From the NCBI RefSeq assembly GCF_019931575.1, contig NZ_CP082923.1, forward strand, positions 2,666,001 to 2,730,000: 64,000 nt of DNA. The letters are read 5' to 3'. The notes beneath the pieces were generated by a model. It was not told the DNA's origin, searched no databases, and saw only the letters and a program-made list of their open reading frames with translations. The position numbers were made by a program, and so were the translations under genes. Source of the stretch: Caulobacter segnis (GTDB lineage Bacteria > Pseudomonadota > Alphaproteobacteria > Caulobacterales > Caulobacteraceae). Positions 9,361-18,747 of the stretch are shown here, piece after piece. Every line of letters begins with the position of its first letter. Positions within the stretch are counted from its first letter, which is position 1.

Positions 9361-9818
9361 GCCTGCTTCTCCCAACCGCGTTCGGCGCCCTGGCGCCAGT
9401 ACGACACCGGATGACCGGCCTTCTTGAACACCGCCCAACGTCCGCGGGCCAGCGCCAGGGCCTGCTCGTCCCGGCCGTCGAACAGCAGGACGCAGCGCGA
9501 AACGCCTGAAAGATCGCCAGGTTCGGCCCCATCGATCAGGAACAGCGCGTCGCCCGCATTGGGGTTCCCGTCCTGCTCGGTCAGCAGCACAGGCTGGCGC
9601 TCGGCCATCGGCTCGGTCGCCAGGCCGTGCGGCAGGAAGCTGTCCTCGCGATAGGTCCACAGGTGCTGGTCCAGCGCCTCCAGCCGCCGGGGATCGCCCC
9701 CGCGCACCAGCGCCTTCCAGCCCCGCCCGAGCGTCTTTTCCAGAAGCTCGGGCAGCACCGCCTCGAGCGGCGAGCGCTCCAGATGATAGAACCAGACCTC
9801 GCAGGGGCCAGCGGTCAT
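9357..9818 (-). CDS. holC: DNA polymerase III subunit chi
   Basis: A 153-residue protein recognisable as HolC by its N-terminal VWFYHLERSPLEAVLPELLEK and the later WTYREDSFLPHG block. The central GDALFLIDGAEP and RCVLLFDGRDE segments also fit the family. Chi links the clamp loader (through psi) to SSB during lagging-strand synthesis. It sits one base after the pepA stop, and its own stop overlaps the lipoprotein ATG. The pepA-holC order is widespread in proteobacteria. No holD is visible here. Confidence 0.93.
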   Translation of the reverse strand: MTAGPCEVWFYHLERSPLEAVLPELLEKTLGRGWKALVRGGDPRRLEALDQHLWTYREDSFLPHGLATEPMAERQPVLLTEQDGNPNAGDALFLIDGAEPGDLSGVSRCVLLFDGRDEQALALARGRWAVFKKAGHPVSYWRQGAERGWEKQA

Positions 9819-9819
9819 G

Positions 9820-11301
9820 TCAGCCTTCGTAGGCGTCGGCGACGAGGCGGTTCAGCAGACGCACGCCGTAGCCGGCCGCGCCGTCGGGCACGGTCGGGTC
9901 GGTCGAGGGCTTCTTCCAGGCCACCGAGGCGATGTCGAGGTGGGCCCAGGGCGTGCCGTTGACGAACTTCTGCAGGAACAGGCCCGCCGTGATCGAACCG
10001 GCCGGACGACCGCCGATGTTCTTCATGTCGGCGATCGGGCTTTCGATCTGCTTCTCGTAGGACGCCGGCAGCGGCAGGCGCCACAGCGGCTCGCGCTCGG
10101 CCTTGCCGGCGGCGAGAAGTTTTTCCGACAAGCCGTCGTTATTGCTGAACAAACCAGCGTAGTCATGACCCAGCGAGATGATGATCGCGCCGGTCAGGGT
10201 GGCCAGGTCGATCATGAACTGGGGCTTGAAGCGGTCCTGGCAGTACCAGAGCGCGTCCGCCAGCACGAGGCGGCCCTCGGCGTCGGTGTTGATGACCTCG
10301 ATCGTCTGGCCGGACATCGAGGTGACCACGTCGCCCGGACGCTGGGCGTTGCCGTCGGGCATGTTCTCGACCAGGCCGAGGATGCCGATGGCGTTGACCT
10401 TGGCCTTGCGGCCGGCCAGGGCGTGCATGACACCGATCACGGCGGCCGCGCCGCCCATGTCCCACTTCATGTCCTCCATGCCGTCGGCGGGCTTGATCGA
10501 GATGCCGCCGGTGTCGAAGCAGACGCCCTTGCCGACGAAGGCGATCGGCTGGGCGGCCTTATCGGCCGCGCCCAGCCAGCGCATGATCACCAGCTGGCTC
10601 TCGCGGACGCTGCCCTGACCGACGCCCAGCAGGCTGCCCATGCCCAGTTGCGCCATTTCCTTCTCGCCCAGGATCTCGACCTCAAGGCCCAGGCTTTCCA
10701 GGCTCTTGGCGCGGGCGGCGAACTCTTCGGGATGGAGGATGTTGGCCGGCTCGGAGACCAGGTCGCGGCTGAACAGGATGGCGTCGGCCAGGGCCGACAG
10801 CGGCTCGAAGGCCTTCTGGGCCTTGACCGGGTCGGCGGCGGCGACCTTGACCACCTGGACCGACGGTTTCTTCTCGGCCTTCTCGGTGGTGCGGTACTTG
10901 TCGAAGCGGTAGGCGGCCAGGCGCGCGCCGAACGCGGCGCGGGCGGCGCTCTCGGCGTCGGCGCCCAGCTTCAGGACCAGTTCGGTGACGCCCGTGGTCT
11001 TCACGGCCTGATAGGCCGAGGCGGCGGCGGTCTCGACGGCTTCCGGCTCGACCGCGCCCGAACCGTCGACGCCGACCAGCACCAGGCGGGCGGCCTCGAG
11101 GCCGTGCGGCGCGACGACGTCCAGGGTCTGGCCCTTGGCGCCGGTGAAGCGGCCGCCGGCGATGGCGCGCGCCAGGGCGCCACCGGTGGCCTCGTTGGCC
11201 GCCTTGGCCTCCGGCGACAGGGCCGCGCCCTCATGGGCCAGGACCGCGAGGGCGGCGGTGGCGCCGGCCTGGGTGTCGACGGGGACGAACTCGATACGCA
11301 T
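9820..11301 (-). CDS. pepA: Leucyl aminopeptidase (M17)
   Basis: A cytosolic dimetal aminopeptidase that removes N-terminal residues from peptides. The C-terminal catalytic domain (from about residue 170) carries VGKGVCFDTGGISIKPA with a metal-binding Asp and catalytic Lys, DMGGAAAVIGVMHAL, the NTDAEGRLVLADAL signature with metal-binding Asp and Glu plus catalytic Arg, and SLGHDYAGLFSN. Length of about 493 residues fits the family. The frame extends to ATG 11316, but ATG 11301 (MRIEFVPVDT) has an AGGAG eight bases upstream and is preferred. It heads a pepA-holC-lipoprotein operon. Confidence 0.96.
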   Translation of the reverse strand: MRIEFVPVDTQAGATAALAVLAHEGAALSPEAKAANEATGGALARAIAGGRFTGAKGQTLDVVAPHGLEAARLVLVGVDGSGAVEPEAVETAAASAYQAVKTTGVTELVLKLGADAESAARAAFGARLAAYRFDKYRTTEKAEKKPSVQVVKVAAADPVKAQKAFEPLSALADAILFSRDLVSEPANILHPEEFAARAKSLESLGLEVEILGEKEMAQLGMGSLLGVGQGSVRESQLVIMRWLGAADKAAQPIAFVGKGVCFDTGGISIKPADGMEDMKWDMGGAAAVIGVMHALAGRKAKVNAIGILGLVENMPDGNAQRPGDVVTSMSGQTIEVINTDAEGRLVLADALWYCQDRFKPQFMIDLATLTGAIIISLGHDYAGLFSNNDGLSEKLLAAGKAEREPLWRLPLPASYEKQIESPIADMKNIGGRPAGSITAGLFLQKFVNGTPWAHLDIASVAWKKPSTDPTVPDGAAGYGVRLLNRLVADAYEG

Positions 11302-11528
11302 GCCGCGCTCCTGCATCTGGGCGACTTCGAAGCGGCGCGTCGCGACGGCGCTGCCGCTTACTCTAGACTAGGCGGCATAGTCCAATGCCGCGCCTTAGAA
11401 AAGGCTCCGTTCGGCCCCAGTCGGAATGGTCAAGTCAGGTCCCCGGTTGTGCCGACGCGAAGCCCCCGTGTAGAACGGCCCATCTTCGGGGTTCGTCCCA
11501 CGAATCCATCCGCCCCGAACATCTCTTC

Positions 11529-12668
11529 ATGCGCCTCATAGAACGCTATCTCTTCCGCCAGTTGCTGGGTCCGACGCTTCTGGCGACCGCGGCCCTGGTG
11601 GCGCTCGCCCTGCTGGCGCGCAGCCTGTCGGAGTTCGACGTGCTGGTGGAGCAGCGCCAGAGCGCGCTGGTGTTCCTGAAGATCATCGTCCTGGCCCTGC
11701 CCCAGCTGCTGGGCATCATGATGCCGCTGGCCCTGTTCGTGGCCGCGCTGGTGGCCCTGAACCGTCTGCACACCGAGCAGGAGATCGTCGTCTGCTTCGC
11801 CGGCGGCATGAGCCGCTGGAGCGTGATCTCGCCAGCCATGCGCCTGGCGGTGTTCGCCGCCCTGGTCTCGCTGATCTCGGGCCTGTGGCTGCAGCCCTGG
11901 AGCGCGCGGCAGATCCGCGAGACGGCCTTCGAGATCAAGACCGACGTCGCCTCGACCCTGGTCCAGCCGGGCCAGTTCACCGAGCCGGGCCCCGGCCTGA
12001 CCGTCTACGCCCAGTCGATCGATCGCGACAACAAGATCCAGAACCTGTTCATCCACCAGGAACTGCCCAACGGCGGGGCCTCGACCTATTCCTCGCGCGA
12101 GGCCGAGATCGCCACACGCCGGGGCGAGCCGGTGCTGATCATGCGCCATGGCTCCAACCAGCAGTTCTCGCGCCAGGGCGTGCTGCAATACACCTCGTTC
12201 GACGAATACACCTTCGACCTGTCCAGCCTGTTCCACAGCGACGAGCTGCTGCACTACAAGATTGCCGACCGCTATCCGCACGAGCTGTTTTTCCCGGACA
12301 TGAGCCAGGACTGGGAGCAGAAGAACCGCGAGAAGATGCTGGCCGAGGGCCATTCGCGCTTCGCCGGGCCGCTGTACAACATCGCCCTGATGACCATGGC
12401 CCTGGCGGCCGTGCTGGGCGGCGCGTTCAGCCGCATGGGCTACGGCAAGCGGATCGCCGCCGTCGGCGCGGCCGCGGCCATCGTGCGCATCGTCGGCTTC
12501 GGCGTGCAGGCCGCGTGCGAGGACGATCCCTGGCTCAACATCCTGCAGTATCTGGTGCCGCTGGCGGCCATGTGGTGGGGTCTGTCGCAGATCTTCCGCC
12601 AGAAGGTCTCGGCCCGCGTCCGGCGCAAGCTGGCCAAGGCCGCGCCGGCCTGGACGGGAGCGGCCTGA
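11529..12668 (+). CDS. lptF: LPS export permease LptF
   Basis: A 379-residue inner-membrane permease of the YjgP/YjgQ family. With LptG it forms the transmembrane part of the LptB2FG ABC exporter that extracts lipopolysaccharide from the inner membrane. The N-terminus MRLIERYLFRQLLGPTLLAT is diagnostic. Helices lie at about residues 10-35, 55-120 and 285-360, with a periplasmic beta-jellyroll between. ATG 11529 is chosen; the upstream frame back to 11385 has no family character. The TGA overlaps the lptG ATG by one base (TGATG). The ATPase LptB is not in this window. Confidence 0.95.
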   Translation: MRLIERYLFRQLLGPTLLATAALVALALLARSLSEFDVLVEQRQSALVFLKIIVLALPQLLGIMMPLALFVAALVALNRLHTEQEIVVCFAGGMSRWSVISPAMRLAVFAALVSLISGLWLQPWSARQIRETAFEIKTDVASTLVQPGQFTEPGPGLTVYAQSIDRDNKIQNLFIHQELPNGGASTYSSREAEIATRRGEPVLIMRHGSNQQFSRQGVLQYTSFDEYTFDLSSLFHSDELLHYKIADRYPHELFFPDMSQDWEQKNREKMLAEGHSRFAGPLYNIALMTMALAAVLGGAFSRMGYGKRIAAVGAAAAIVRIVGFGVQAACEDDPWLNILQYLVPLAAMWWGLSQIFRQKVSARVRRKLAKAAPAWTGAA

Positions 12669-13771
12669 TGCTGACCATGGGCATGCTGGAACGCTACGTC
12701 CTCAAGCGCACCATGAGCGCGCTGGTCGGCGCCCTGGCCGTGCTGGGCGCGATGGTGATGCTGATCGCCTTCGTCGACATCGCCCGCAACGTCGGCACCC
12801 GCGCGGACGCCAGCTTCCTGCAGCTGCTGTACCTGACGATCCTGCAGGCCCCGGCCACCATCCTGGTGCTGGCGCCGTTCGTCTTCCTGTTCGGCACCAT
12901 GTGGGCCTTCGTCGAGCTGAACCGGCGCAGCGAGCTGATCGCCATGCGCGCGGCCGGCGTCTCGGCCTGGCGGTTCATCATGCCGGCGGCCACGGCCTCG
13001 TTCGTGATCGGCCTCCTGACCATCAGCCTGCTCAACCCTCTGACCACGGCGATGACCGCCAAGTTCGAGACCGAGCGCGACGCCCTGATGAACGGCTATC
13101 TGAAGGAAGCCCCCAAGGGCACCTGGCTGCGTCAGGGCGACGACAAGACCCAGATCGTCATCCGCGCCCGGGCCCGTGACGTCATCGACGGTTCGGTGCG
13201 GCTCAAGGGCGTGTCGCTGTTCGTCTACAGCCTCAACAGCAAGGGCGTGATGGACTTCACGCGCCGGATCGAGGCCAACGAGGCCAAGCTGGAGCCGGGC
13301 TTCTGGCGCCTGACCGGCGTACGCGAAGCCACGCCCGGGGCCGGGGCCATCCGCTCCGACAGCCTGTCGATTCCGTCCAACCTGGACGACCGCACCGCCT
13401 CCGAGCGGTTCAACACGCCCCAGGCCGTGGCGCTGTGGCGCCTGCCGGCCACGATCGAGCGCACCGAGGACGCCGGCTTCTCGGCCGCGCCGTTCAAGCT
13501 GCGCCTGCAGCAGGATCTCGCGACGCCTCTGCTGTTCGCGGCCATGTCGGTGCTGGCGGCGGCGTTCTCGCTGCGCCTGATGCGCCTGGGCGGCCTGGCG
13601 GCCCTCGCCGGCTCCGGCGTCGCCCTGGGCTTCGGATTCTTTTTCTTCAACGAGCTGTGCAGCACCTTGGGCAAGGCGGACGTTCTGGCCCCGTTCATCG
13701 CCGCATGGACACCGCCGACCGTCGCGCTTTTGGCGGGCTTCACTTTGCTTTGCTATACGGAAGATGGGTGA
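12668..13771 (+). CDS. lptG: LPS export permease LptG
   Basis: A 367-residue partner of LptF with the same architecture: N-terminal MLTMGMLERYVLKRTMSALVG, two or three helices, a periplasmic domain (about residues 110-270) and three C-terminal helices. NRRSELIAMRAAGVSAW is the cytoplasmic coupling-helix region that contacts LptB. The start overlaps the lptF stop and the end overlaps lptD by 8 bases, so lptF-lptG-lptD form one coupled unit. Together they place LPS on the periplasmic bridge that LptD receives at the outer membrane. Confidence 0.94.
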   Translation: MLTMGMLERYVLKRTMSALVGALAVLGAMVMLIAFVDIARNVGTRADASFLQLLYLTILQAPATILVLAPFVFLFGTMWAFVELNRRSELIAMRAAGVSAWRFIMPAATASFVIGLLTISLLNPLTTAMTAKFETERDALMNGYLKEAPKGTWLRQGDDKTQIVIRARARDVIDGSVRLKGVSLFVYSLNSKGVMDFTRRIEANEAKLEPGFWRLTGVREATPGAGAIRSDSLSIPSNLDDRTASERFNTPQAVALWRLPATIERTEDAGFSAAPFKLRLQQDLATPLLFAAMSVLAAAFSLRLMRLGGLAALAGSGVALGFGFFFFNELCSTLGKADVLAPFIAAWTPPTVALLAGFTLLCYTEDG

Positions 13772-16193
13772 GTCATTGCCAAGGTCGTTCATGACTGAAC
13801 AGCGTCCCAGCGTCCCGCACGCCTGCCGCGCCCTGCTCCTGGGCGGCGCGACCTGGCTGGCGTTCGCCTGCGCGGGCGAGGCCAACGCCCAACAGAGCCT
13901 GGCGGCGATCCCGCCGACGCCGGTGGTTCCCGCCGCGCCGTCCGACGGCCTGGGCGACGACGGCTACTATCTGGAAGCCGACCTGCTGATCCGGGACGAC
14001 AAGAACGAGATCATCACGGCGCGCGGCTCGGTCGAGACGCGCTACCAGGGCCGCACCCTGCGCGCCGACGAGATCGTCTACGACCACAAGACCGGCGCGG
14101 TAACGGCCGACGGCCACGTCCAGATTCTCAATCCCGACGGCACCGCCGAGTTCGCCGACCACTTCGAGGCCGACAAGGACTTCAAGGCCGGCTTCGCGCG
14201 CAACTTCGCCGCCCGTCTCGACAAGAACATGAAGGTGGCCTCGGTCACCGCGGTGCGCCGCAGCGCCACCATCCAGGAACTGAACAAGGCGATCTACACG
14301 CCCTGCGAGGTCTGCGCCGAGAAGCCGACCCCGACCTGGTCGGTCTCGGCCGACAAGATCGTCCAGGATAAGAAGAAGCAGCTGGTCTACTACAAGAACG
14401 CCGTCATCCACCTGTGGGGCGCGCCGGTCCTGTACATGCCGCTGTTCTGGCACCCCGACCCGCAGGCCAAGCGCAGCTCGGGCTTCCTGGCCCCCAAGAT
14501 CACGCCCTACTCGAAAAGCCGGGGCGTCTCGTACGAGCAGCCCTATCTCTACGTGATCTCGCCGTCGTCGGACGTGGTGGTCACGCCCCAGATCAACAGC
14601 AAGGTGAACCCGTTCGTGAACGTGGATTACCGCAAGCGCTTTTATTCGGGGATGCTCCAGGCGCGCGGCGGCTTCACCTACGACAAGGACTTCGACATCC
14701 GCGGCGACCGGTTCGGCAAGGCCACCGCCATCAGCTACATCCTGGCGAACGGCAAGTTCGACATCGACGAGAAGTGGAAGTGGGGTTTCTCGGCCGAGCG
14801 CGCCTCCGACGCCCTGATCTTCGACCGCTACAAGATCAACGACGTCTACCAGCAGCGCGGCCTGTTCACGAGCGACGACCATCGCCTGGTCTCGCAGCTG
14901 TACGCCACGCGCCAGGACGAACGGTCGTGGTTCTCGGTCTCGGCCGTCTCGGTCCAGGGCCTGCGGGTCGTGGGCACCAGCGCCACCGGCACGGCCAACG
15001 CCTTCGAGAACAGCGGCGCCTTCCCGCTGATCGGCCCGCTGGTCGAGGCCCGCTGGGAGCCGGACGCCCCGGTGCTGGGCGGCCGCCTGCGCCTGCAGGG
15101 GTCGGGCGTCATGCTGAACCGCTCGGAAAGCCAGTACGGCGAGGCGCCCTACTATCTCGGCGCCTACAAGGGCCAGGACGGCGTCGATTCCAGCCGCGCC
15201 AGCGTCAAGGCCGACTGGCGCACCAGCACCATCGTCGGCAACGGCCTGAAGATCTCGCCGTTCGCCCAGGCCCGCGCCGACGCCTATTCGATCAAGACCT
15301 ATGTCACCGCCGAAGCCGCCGCCCTGGGCGACGACTCCAGCGAGAAATACACCCGCGCCCTGGGCGTGGGCGGCGTCGACTTCAGCCTGCCGTTCTACAA
15401 GCCGCTGAAGAACGGCGGCAACATCGTGCTGGAGCCCCTGGCCCAGATCGCCGTCGGCTCGGACAGCTCGCGCGTGCCGACGGTGGTCGCCCGCAATGGG
15501 ACGACGACCTACCTCTACAACGAGGACAGCGCGACGCTGGAGTTCGACGAGACCAACCTGTTCAGCGCCAACAAGTCGCCGGGCTTCGACCTCTACGAGG
15601 GCGGCCAGCGGCTGAACGTCGGCGGCCGGGCGACCTACAGCCTGCCCGACGGCCGCGGCGGCAGCGTCCTGGTCGGTCGCAGCTTCCGTTCGGAGTTCGA
15701 CTCGCTGCTGCCGGCCCGTACGGGCCTGCAGACAAAGTCGTCGGACTGGATCGTGGCGGCCACGGTCACGCCGATCCGCGGGGTGACCGCCTTCGCCCGC
15801 ACGCGCCTCGACTCGGAGACCCAGGAGATTCACCGGATCGAGACCGGGGTCGACGCCTACACCACGCGCGCCAACGGCTCGATCCGCTATCTGAAGGACG
15901 AACTCGACGCCAACGGCAACCGCCAGGAAAGCTTCGAAGCCCGGGGCGAGCTGAAGCTGACCAAGCGATTCTCGCTGACCACCTTCGGCCAGCGCGACAT
16001 GGTCGAGGACGTCTGGCGCCGCCGGGACGTCGGCGTGGCCTACCAGGACGATTGCATCCGGATCGACGTGATCTACCAGCAAGAGGACCGCTACGCCTCG
16101 ACGGCGACCGGTCTTCGGCTGCAGCCAGACCGAACGATCGTCTTCCGCCTAACGCTCGCCACATTGGGTGATACAGGGTACAGCTCGAACTAA
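13764..16193 (+). CDS. lptD: LPS assembly outer membrane protein LptD
   Basis: An 809-residue outer-membrane beta-barrel that inserts lipopolysaccharide into the outer leaflet. The N-terminus has a signal peptide ending near GEANAQQ. A LptA/OstA-like beta-jellyroll follows (about 60-200: GYYLEADLLIRDD, TVRADEIVY-type segment). Then come the CEVCAEKPTPTWSV cysteine-containing linker and a large LptD barrel (about 215-800) including VLYMPLFWHPDP and RSSGFLAPKI. ATG 13764 overlaps lptG; ATG 13791 (MTEQRP) is an alternative that shortens the signal peptide. The C-terminal TLGDTGYSSN end is complete. Confidence 0.95.
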   Translation: MGESLPRSFMTEQRPSVPHACRALLLGGATWLAFACAGEANAQQSLAAIPPTPVVPAAPSDGLGDDGYYLEADLLIRDDKNEIITARGSVETRYQGRTLRADEIVYDHKTGAVTADGHVQILNPDGTAEFADHFEADKDFKAGFARNFAARLDKNMKVASVTAVRRSATIQELNKAIYTPCEVCAEKPTPTWSVSADKIVQDKKKQLVYYKNAVIHLWGAPVLYMPLFWHPDPQAKRSSGFLAPKITPYSKSRGVSYEQPYLYVISPSSDVVVTPQINSKVNPFVNVDYRKRFYSGMLQARGGFTYDKDFDIRGDRFGKATAISYILANGKFDIDEKWKWGFSAERASDALIFDRYKINDVYQQRGLFTSDDHRLVSQLYATRQDERSWFSVSAVSVQGLRVVGTSATGTANAFENSGAFPLIGPLVEARWEPDAPVLGGRLRLQGSGVMLNRSESQYGEAPYYLGAYKGQDGVDSSRASVKADWRTSTIVGNGLKISPFAQARADAYSIKTYVTAEAAALGDDSSEKYTRALGVGGVDFSLPFYKPLKNGGNIVLEPLAQIAVGSDSSRVPTVVARNGTTTYLYNEDSATLEFDETNLFSANKSPGFDLYEGGQRLNVGGRATYSLPDGRGGSVLVGRSFRSEFDSLLPARTGLQTKSSDWIVAATVTPIRGVTAFARTRLDSETQEIHRIETGVDAYTTRANGSIRYLKDELDANGNRQESFEARGELKLTKRFSLTTFGQRDMVEDVWRRRDVGVAYQDDCIRIDVIYQQEDRYASTATGLRLQPDRTIVFRLTLATLGDTGYSSN

Positions 16194-16359
16194 GTGACCG
16201 CGCTTGGGGGGCGTGCGGCGGCGCCGCGTGCCAGGCAGGCGTGTCTTGGGGGCGACGGTCGACAGGAAAACGCCGGCTCGGCGTTCGCCGTCTCCGAAAA
16301 CATGATAATCGACCGCGCTCCCGCTGGGGGCGGCTGGGCCTAGAGGAACGACACTATCC

Positions 16360-17730
16360 ATGCGGTCTGCGCGTAGCGTTACGACTTTCGCGGCCGGCGC
16401 CGCGTCCATTCTCGCCCTGACCGTGGCGAGCCTCGGCTTGCCGTCGATGGCCCAGGAACAAGCCCCTCCCCAGGCGGCTCCGCCCCAGGTCGACGCGCCG
16501 CCGGCGGCCGCGCCCCAGCCCGCTGGCCCCCAGCCGCTGCAGGAAAGCGTGGCGGCGGTCGTCAACGACGAGATCGTCTCCAGCTATGACCTGATGCAGC
16601 GCATGCGCCTGCTGATGGCCACCTCGGGCATGCAGCCCACCCAGGAGAACCTGCCCCAGATCGAGCAGGAAGCCCTGCGCTCGCTGATCGATGAGCACCT
16701 GCAGATGCAGGAGCTGCGTCGCGTCGAGAAGCAGCAGAAGATCACGATCATCTCGACCGACAAGGAAGTCGACGAGCAGATCGCCGACATCGCCCAGTCC
16801 AACAAGATGACCGCCGACCAGCTGAAGCAGTCGCTGGTGCAGCAGGGGATCGGCCTGGACACCTGGCGCGCCCAGCTGCGGGCCGACTCGAGCTGGCAGT
16901 CGTGGATCCAGGGCCGCTACGGCTCGCGCCTGCGCATCGGCGAGGACCAGATCAAGGCCTATCAGCGCCGCCTGGCCGAGTCGGCGGCCAAGCCGCAGTA
17001 CCAGGTCAGCGAAGTGTTCCTGGACGCCGGCCGCGTCGGCGGCATGGAGGTTGCCGTCAACGGCGCCAGCCAGCTGATCACCCAGATGCAGCAAGGCGCG
17101 CCGTTCGCCGCCGTCGCCCGCCAGTTCTCGTCGTCGGCCACCGCGGCCAACGGCGGCGACGTGGGCTGGATCAGCCCGGGCGAAATGGCCCCCGAGGTCG
17201 ACGCCGCGCTGGAGCAACTGCGCCCCGGCCAGCTGTCGCGCCCGATCCAGGTCAAGGACGGCGTCTACATCGTCTATCTGCGCGACAAGCGCGCCGGCTC
17301 GAAGACGGCCATCGTCGACCTCAAGCAGGTCGCCGCGCCCCTGGCCGCCGACGCCACCCAGGCCCAGGTCGACGCGGCTGCCAAGCTGCTGACCGACCTG
17401 AAGCCCAAGATCACCAGCTGCGAGACGCTGGAAGCCGCCGCCGGCAAGGTGGACGGCCTGGTCGCCGGCGACCTGGGCGAGGCCGAGATCACCGACCTGG
17501 CGCCGGCCTTCCAGGACGCCGCCAACAAGCTGGACGTCGGCCAGATCTCGGACCCGATCCGCACCGACGCCGGCATGCACCTGATCGCCGTCTGCGGTAA
17601 GCGCCAGGGCGGCGCCAACGCGCCGAACCACGACCAGATCGAGAACCGCCTGCGCGGCCAACAGCTGGCCCTGATCGCCAAGCGTTACCTGCGCGACCTG
17701 CGCAACCAGGCCACCATCGAAACCCGGTGA
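16360..17730 (+). CDS. surA: Periplasmic chaperone / peptidyl-prolyl isomerase SurA-like
   Basis: A 456-residue exported protein. A signal peptide (about residues 1-31, ending PSMAQEQ) is followed by a proline-rich stretch and a SurA N-terminal domain beginning VAAVVNDEIVSSYDLMQRMRL. One parvulin domain (about 185-305) contains FAAVARQFSSSATAANGGDVGW. A second, degenerate parvulin-like region (about 310-420) includes ISDPIRTDAGMHLI. SurA helps fold outer-membrane barrels, including LptD, its neighbour. The 166-base gap after lptD holds no gene. The stop overlaps the pdxA GTG. Assignment to SurA rather than a generic PpiC protein rests on domain order and gene order. Confidence 0.9.
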   Translation: MRSARSVTTFAAGAASILALTVASLGLPSMAQEQAPPQAAPPQVDAPPAAAPQPAGPQPLQESVAAVVNDEIVSSYDLMQRMRLLMATSGMQPTQENLPQIEQEALRSLIDEHLQMQELRRVEKQQKITIISTDKEVDEQIADIAQSNKMTADQLKQSLVQQGIGLDTWRAQLRADSSWQSWIQGRYGSRLRIGEDQIKAYQRRLAESAAKPQYQVSEVFLDAGRVGGMEVAVNGASQLITQMQQGAPFAAVARQFSSSATAANGGDVGWISPGEMAPEVDAALEQLRPGQLSRPIQVKDGVYIVYLRDKRAGSKTAIVDLKQVAAPLAADATQAQVDAAAKLLTDLKPKITSCETLEAAAGKVDGLVAGDLGEAEITDLAPAFQDAANKLDVGQISDPIRTDAGMHLIAVCGKRQGGANAPNHDQIENRLRGQQLALIAKRYLRDLRNQATIETR

Positions 17731-18725
17731 CGCGGCCGCTCGCCCTCAGCGCCGGTGATCCCGCCGGCGTCGGCGCCGAGATCATCGCCAAGGCGTGGCG
17801 GGCGCTCCGCCAGGACGGCCCGCCCTTCGTGGTCGTGGGCGACGCCCAGCTGCTGGCCTCGGCCGGCGGCGACGTGAAGGTCCGCCCCGTGACCGGTCCC
17901 CGCGAAGCGCTGGACGTCTTCGCCGAGGCCCTGCCGGTCATCGACATTCCCCTGCTCTCGCCCGTGGTCTCCGGCCAGCCCTCGCCGAGCTACGCGCCGC
18001 AGGTGATCCGCTGGATCGAGACCGGCGTGGGCCTGGCCCTGTCCGGCGCGGTGTCGGGCCTGGTCACCGCCCCGATCGCCAAGGCCCCGCTGTACGAGGC
18101 GGGCTTCAAGTTTCCGGGCCACACCGAATTCCTGGCCGAGCTGACCGCCGCCGAGCGCTTCGAGGGCGCGCGCGGGCCGGTGATGATGCTGGCGGCCGGC
18201 GACCTGCGCGCCACCCTGGTGACCATCCACACGGCCATCGCCAAGGTGCCCGGCGCGCTGGACGTCGAGAGCATCGTCAACAGCGGCCTGGTCACCGCCC
18301 AGGCCCTGCGCAACGACTTCGGCGTCGCCAACCCGCGTCTGGCCGTCGCCGCCCTGAACCCCCACGCCGGCGAAGGCGGGGCCCTGGGGCGCGAGGAGAT
18401 CGAGATCATCGCGCCCGCCGTCCGCGCGCTGCGGGACCTGGGCGTCGACGCCTTCGGCCCCGCCCCGGCCGACACCCTGTTCCACGCGGAAGCCCGCGCC
18501 CGTTTCGACGGGGTCCTGTGCATGTACCACGACCAGGCCCTGATCCCCGTCAAGATGCTGGACTTCTGGGGCGGGGTGAACATCACCCTGGGCCTGCCGA
18601 TCGTGCGCACCTCGCCCGACCATGGCACGGGATTCGACATCGCTGGACGCGGGCTCGCCCGTCCCGATAGCCTGATCGCCGCCATCAAGCTGGCGGACCA
18701 GATCGCCGCCCGCCGCGGCGCCTGA
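17727..18725 (+). CDS. pdxA: 4-hydroxythreonine-4-phosphate dehydrogenase
   Basis: PdxA oxidises 4-phosphohydroxy-threonine in the DXP-dependent route to pyridoxal phosphate. The 332-residue protein starts with GTG inside the surA stop (GTGA), reading TRPLALSAGDPAGVGAEII. The metal-binding His residues appear in FPGHTEFLAEL, NPHAGEGG and MYHDQALIPVKML, all family hallmarks. It lies between surA and rsmA, as in the enterobacterial lptD-surA-pdxA-rsmA cluster. A 22-base gap separates it from rsmA. Confidence 0.96.
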   Translation: MTRPLALSAGDPAGVGAEIIAKAWRALRQDGPPFVVVGDAQLLASAGGDVKVRPVTGPREALDVFAEALPVIDIPLLSPVVSGQPSPSYAPQVIRWIETGVGLALSGAVSGLVTAPIAKAPLYEAGFKFPGHTEFLAELTAAERFEGARGPVMMLAAGDLRATLVTIHTAIAKVPGALDVESIVNSGLVTAQALRNDFGVANPRLAVAALNPHAGEGGALGREEIEIIAPAVRALRDLGVDAFGPAPADTLFHAEARARFDGVLCMYHDQALIPVKMLDFWGGVNITLGLPIVRTSPDHGTGFDIAGRGLARPDSLIAAIKLADQIAARRGA

Positions 18726-18747
18726 GAACGCCTGAGAAAGACGTAAG

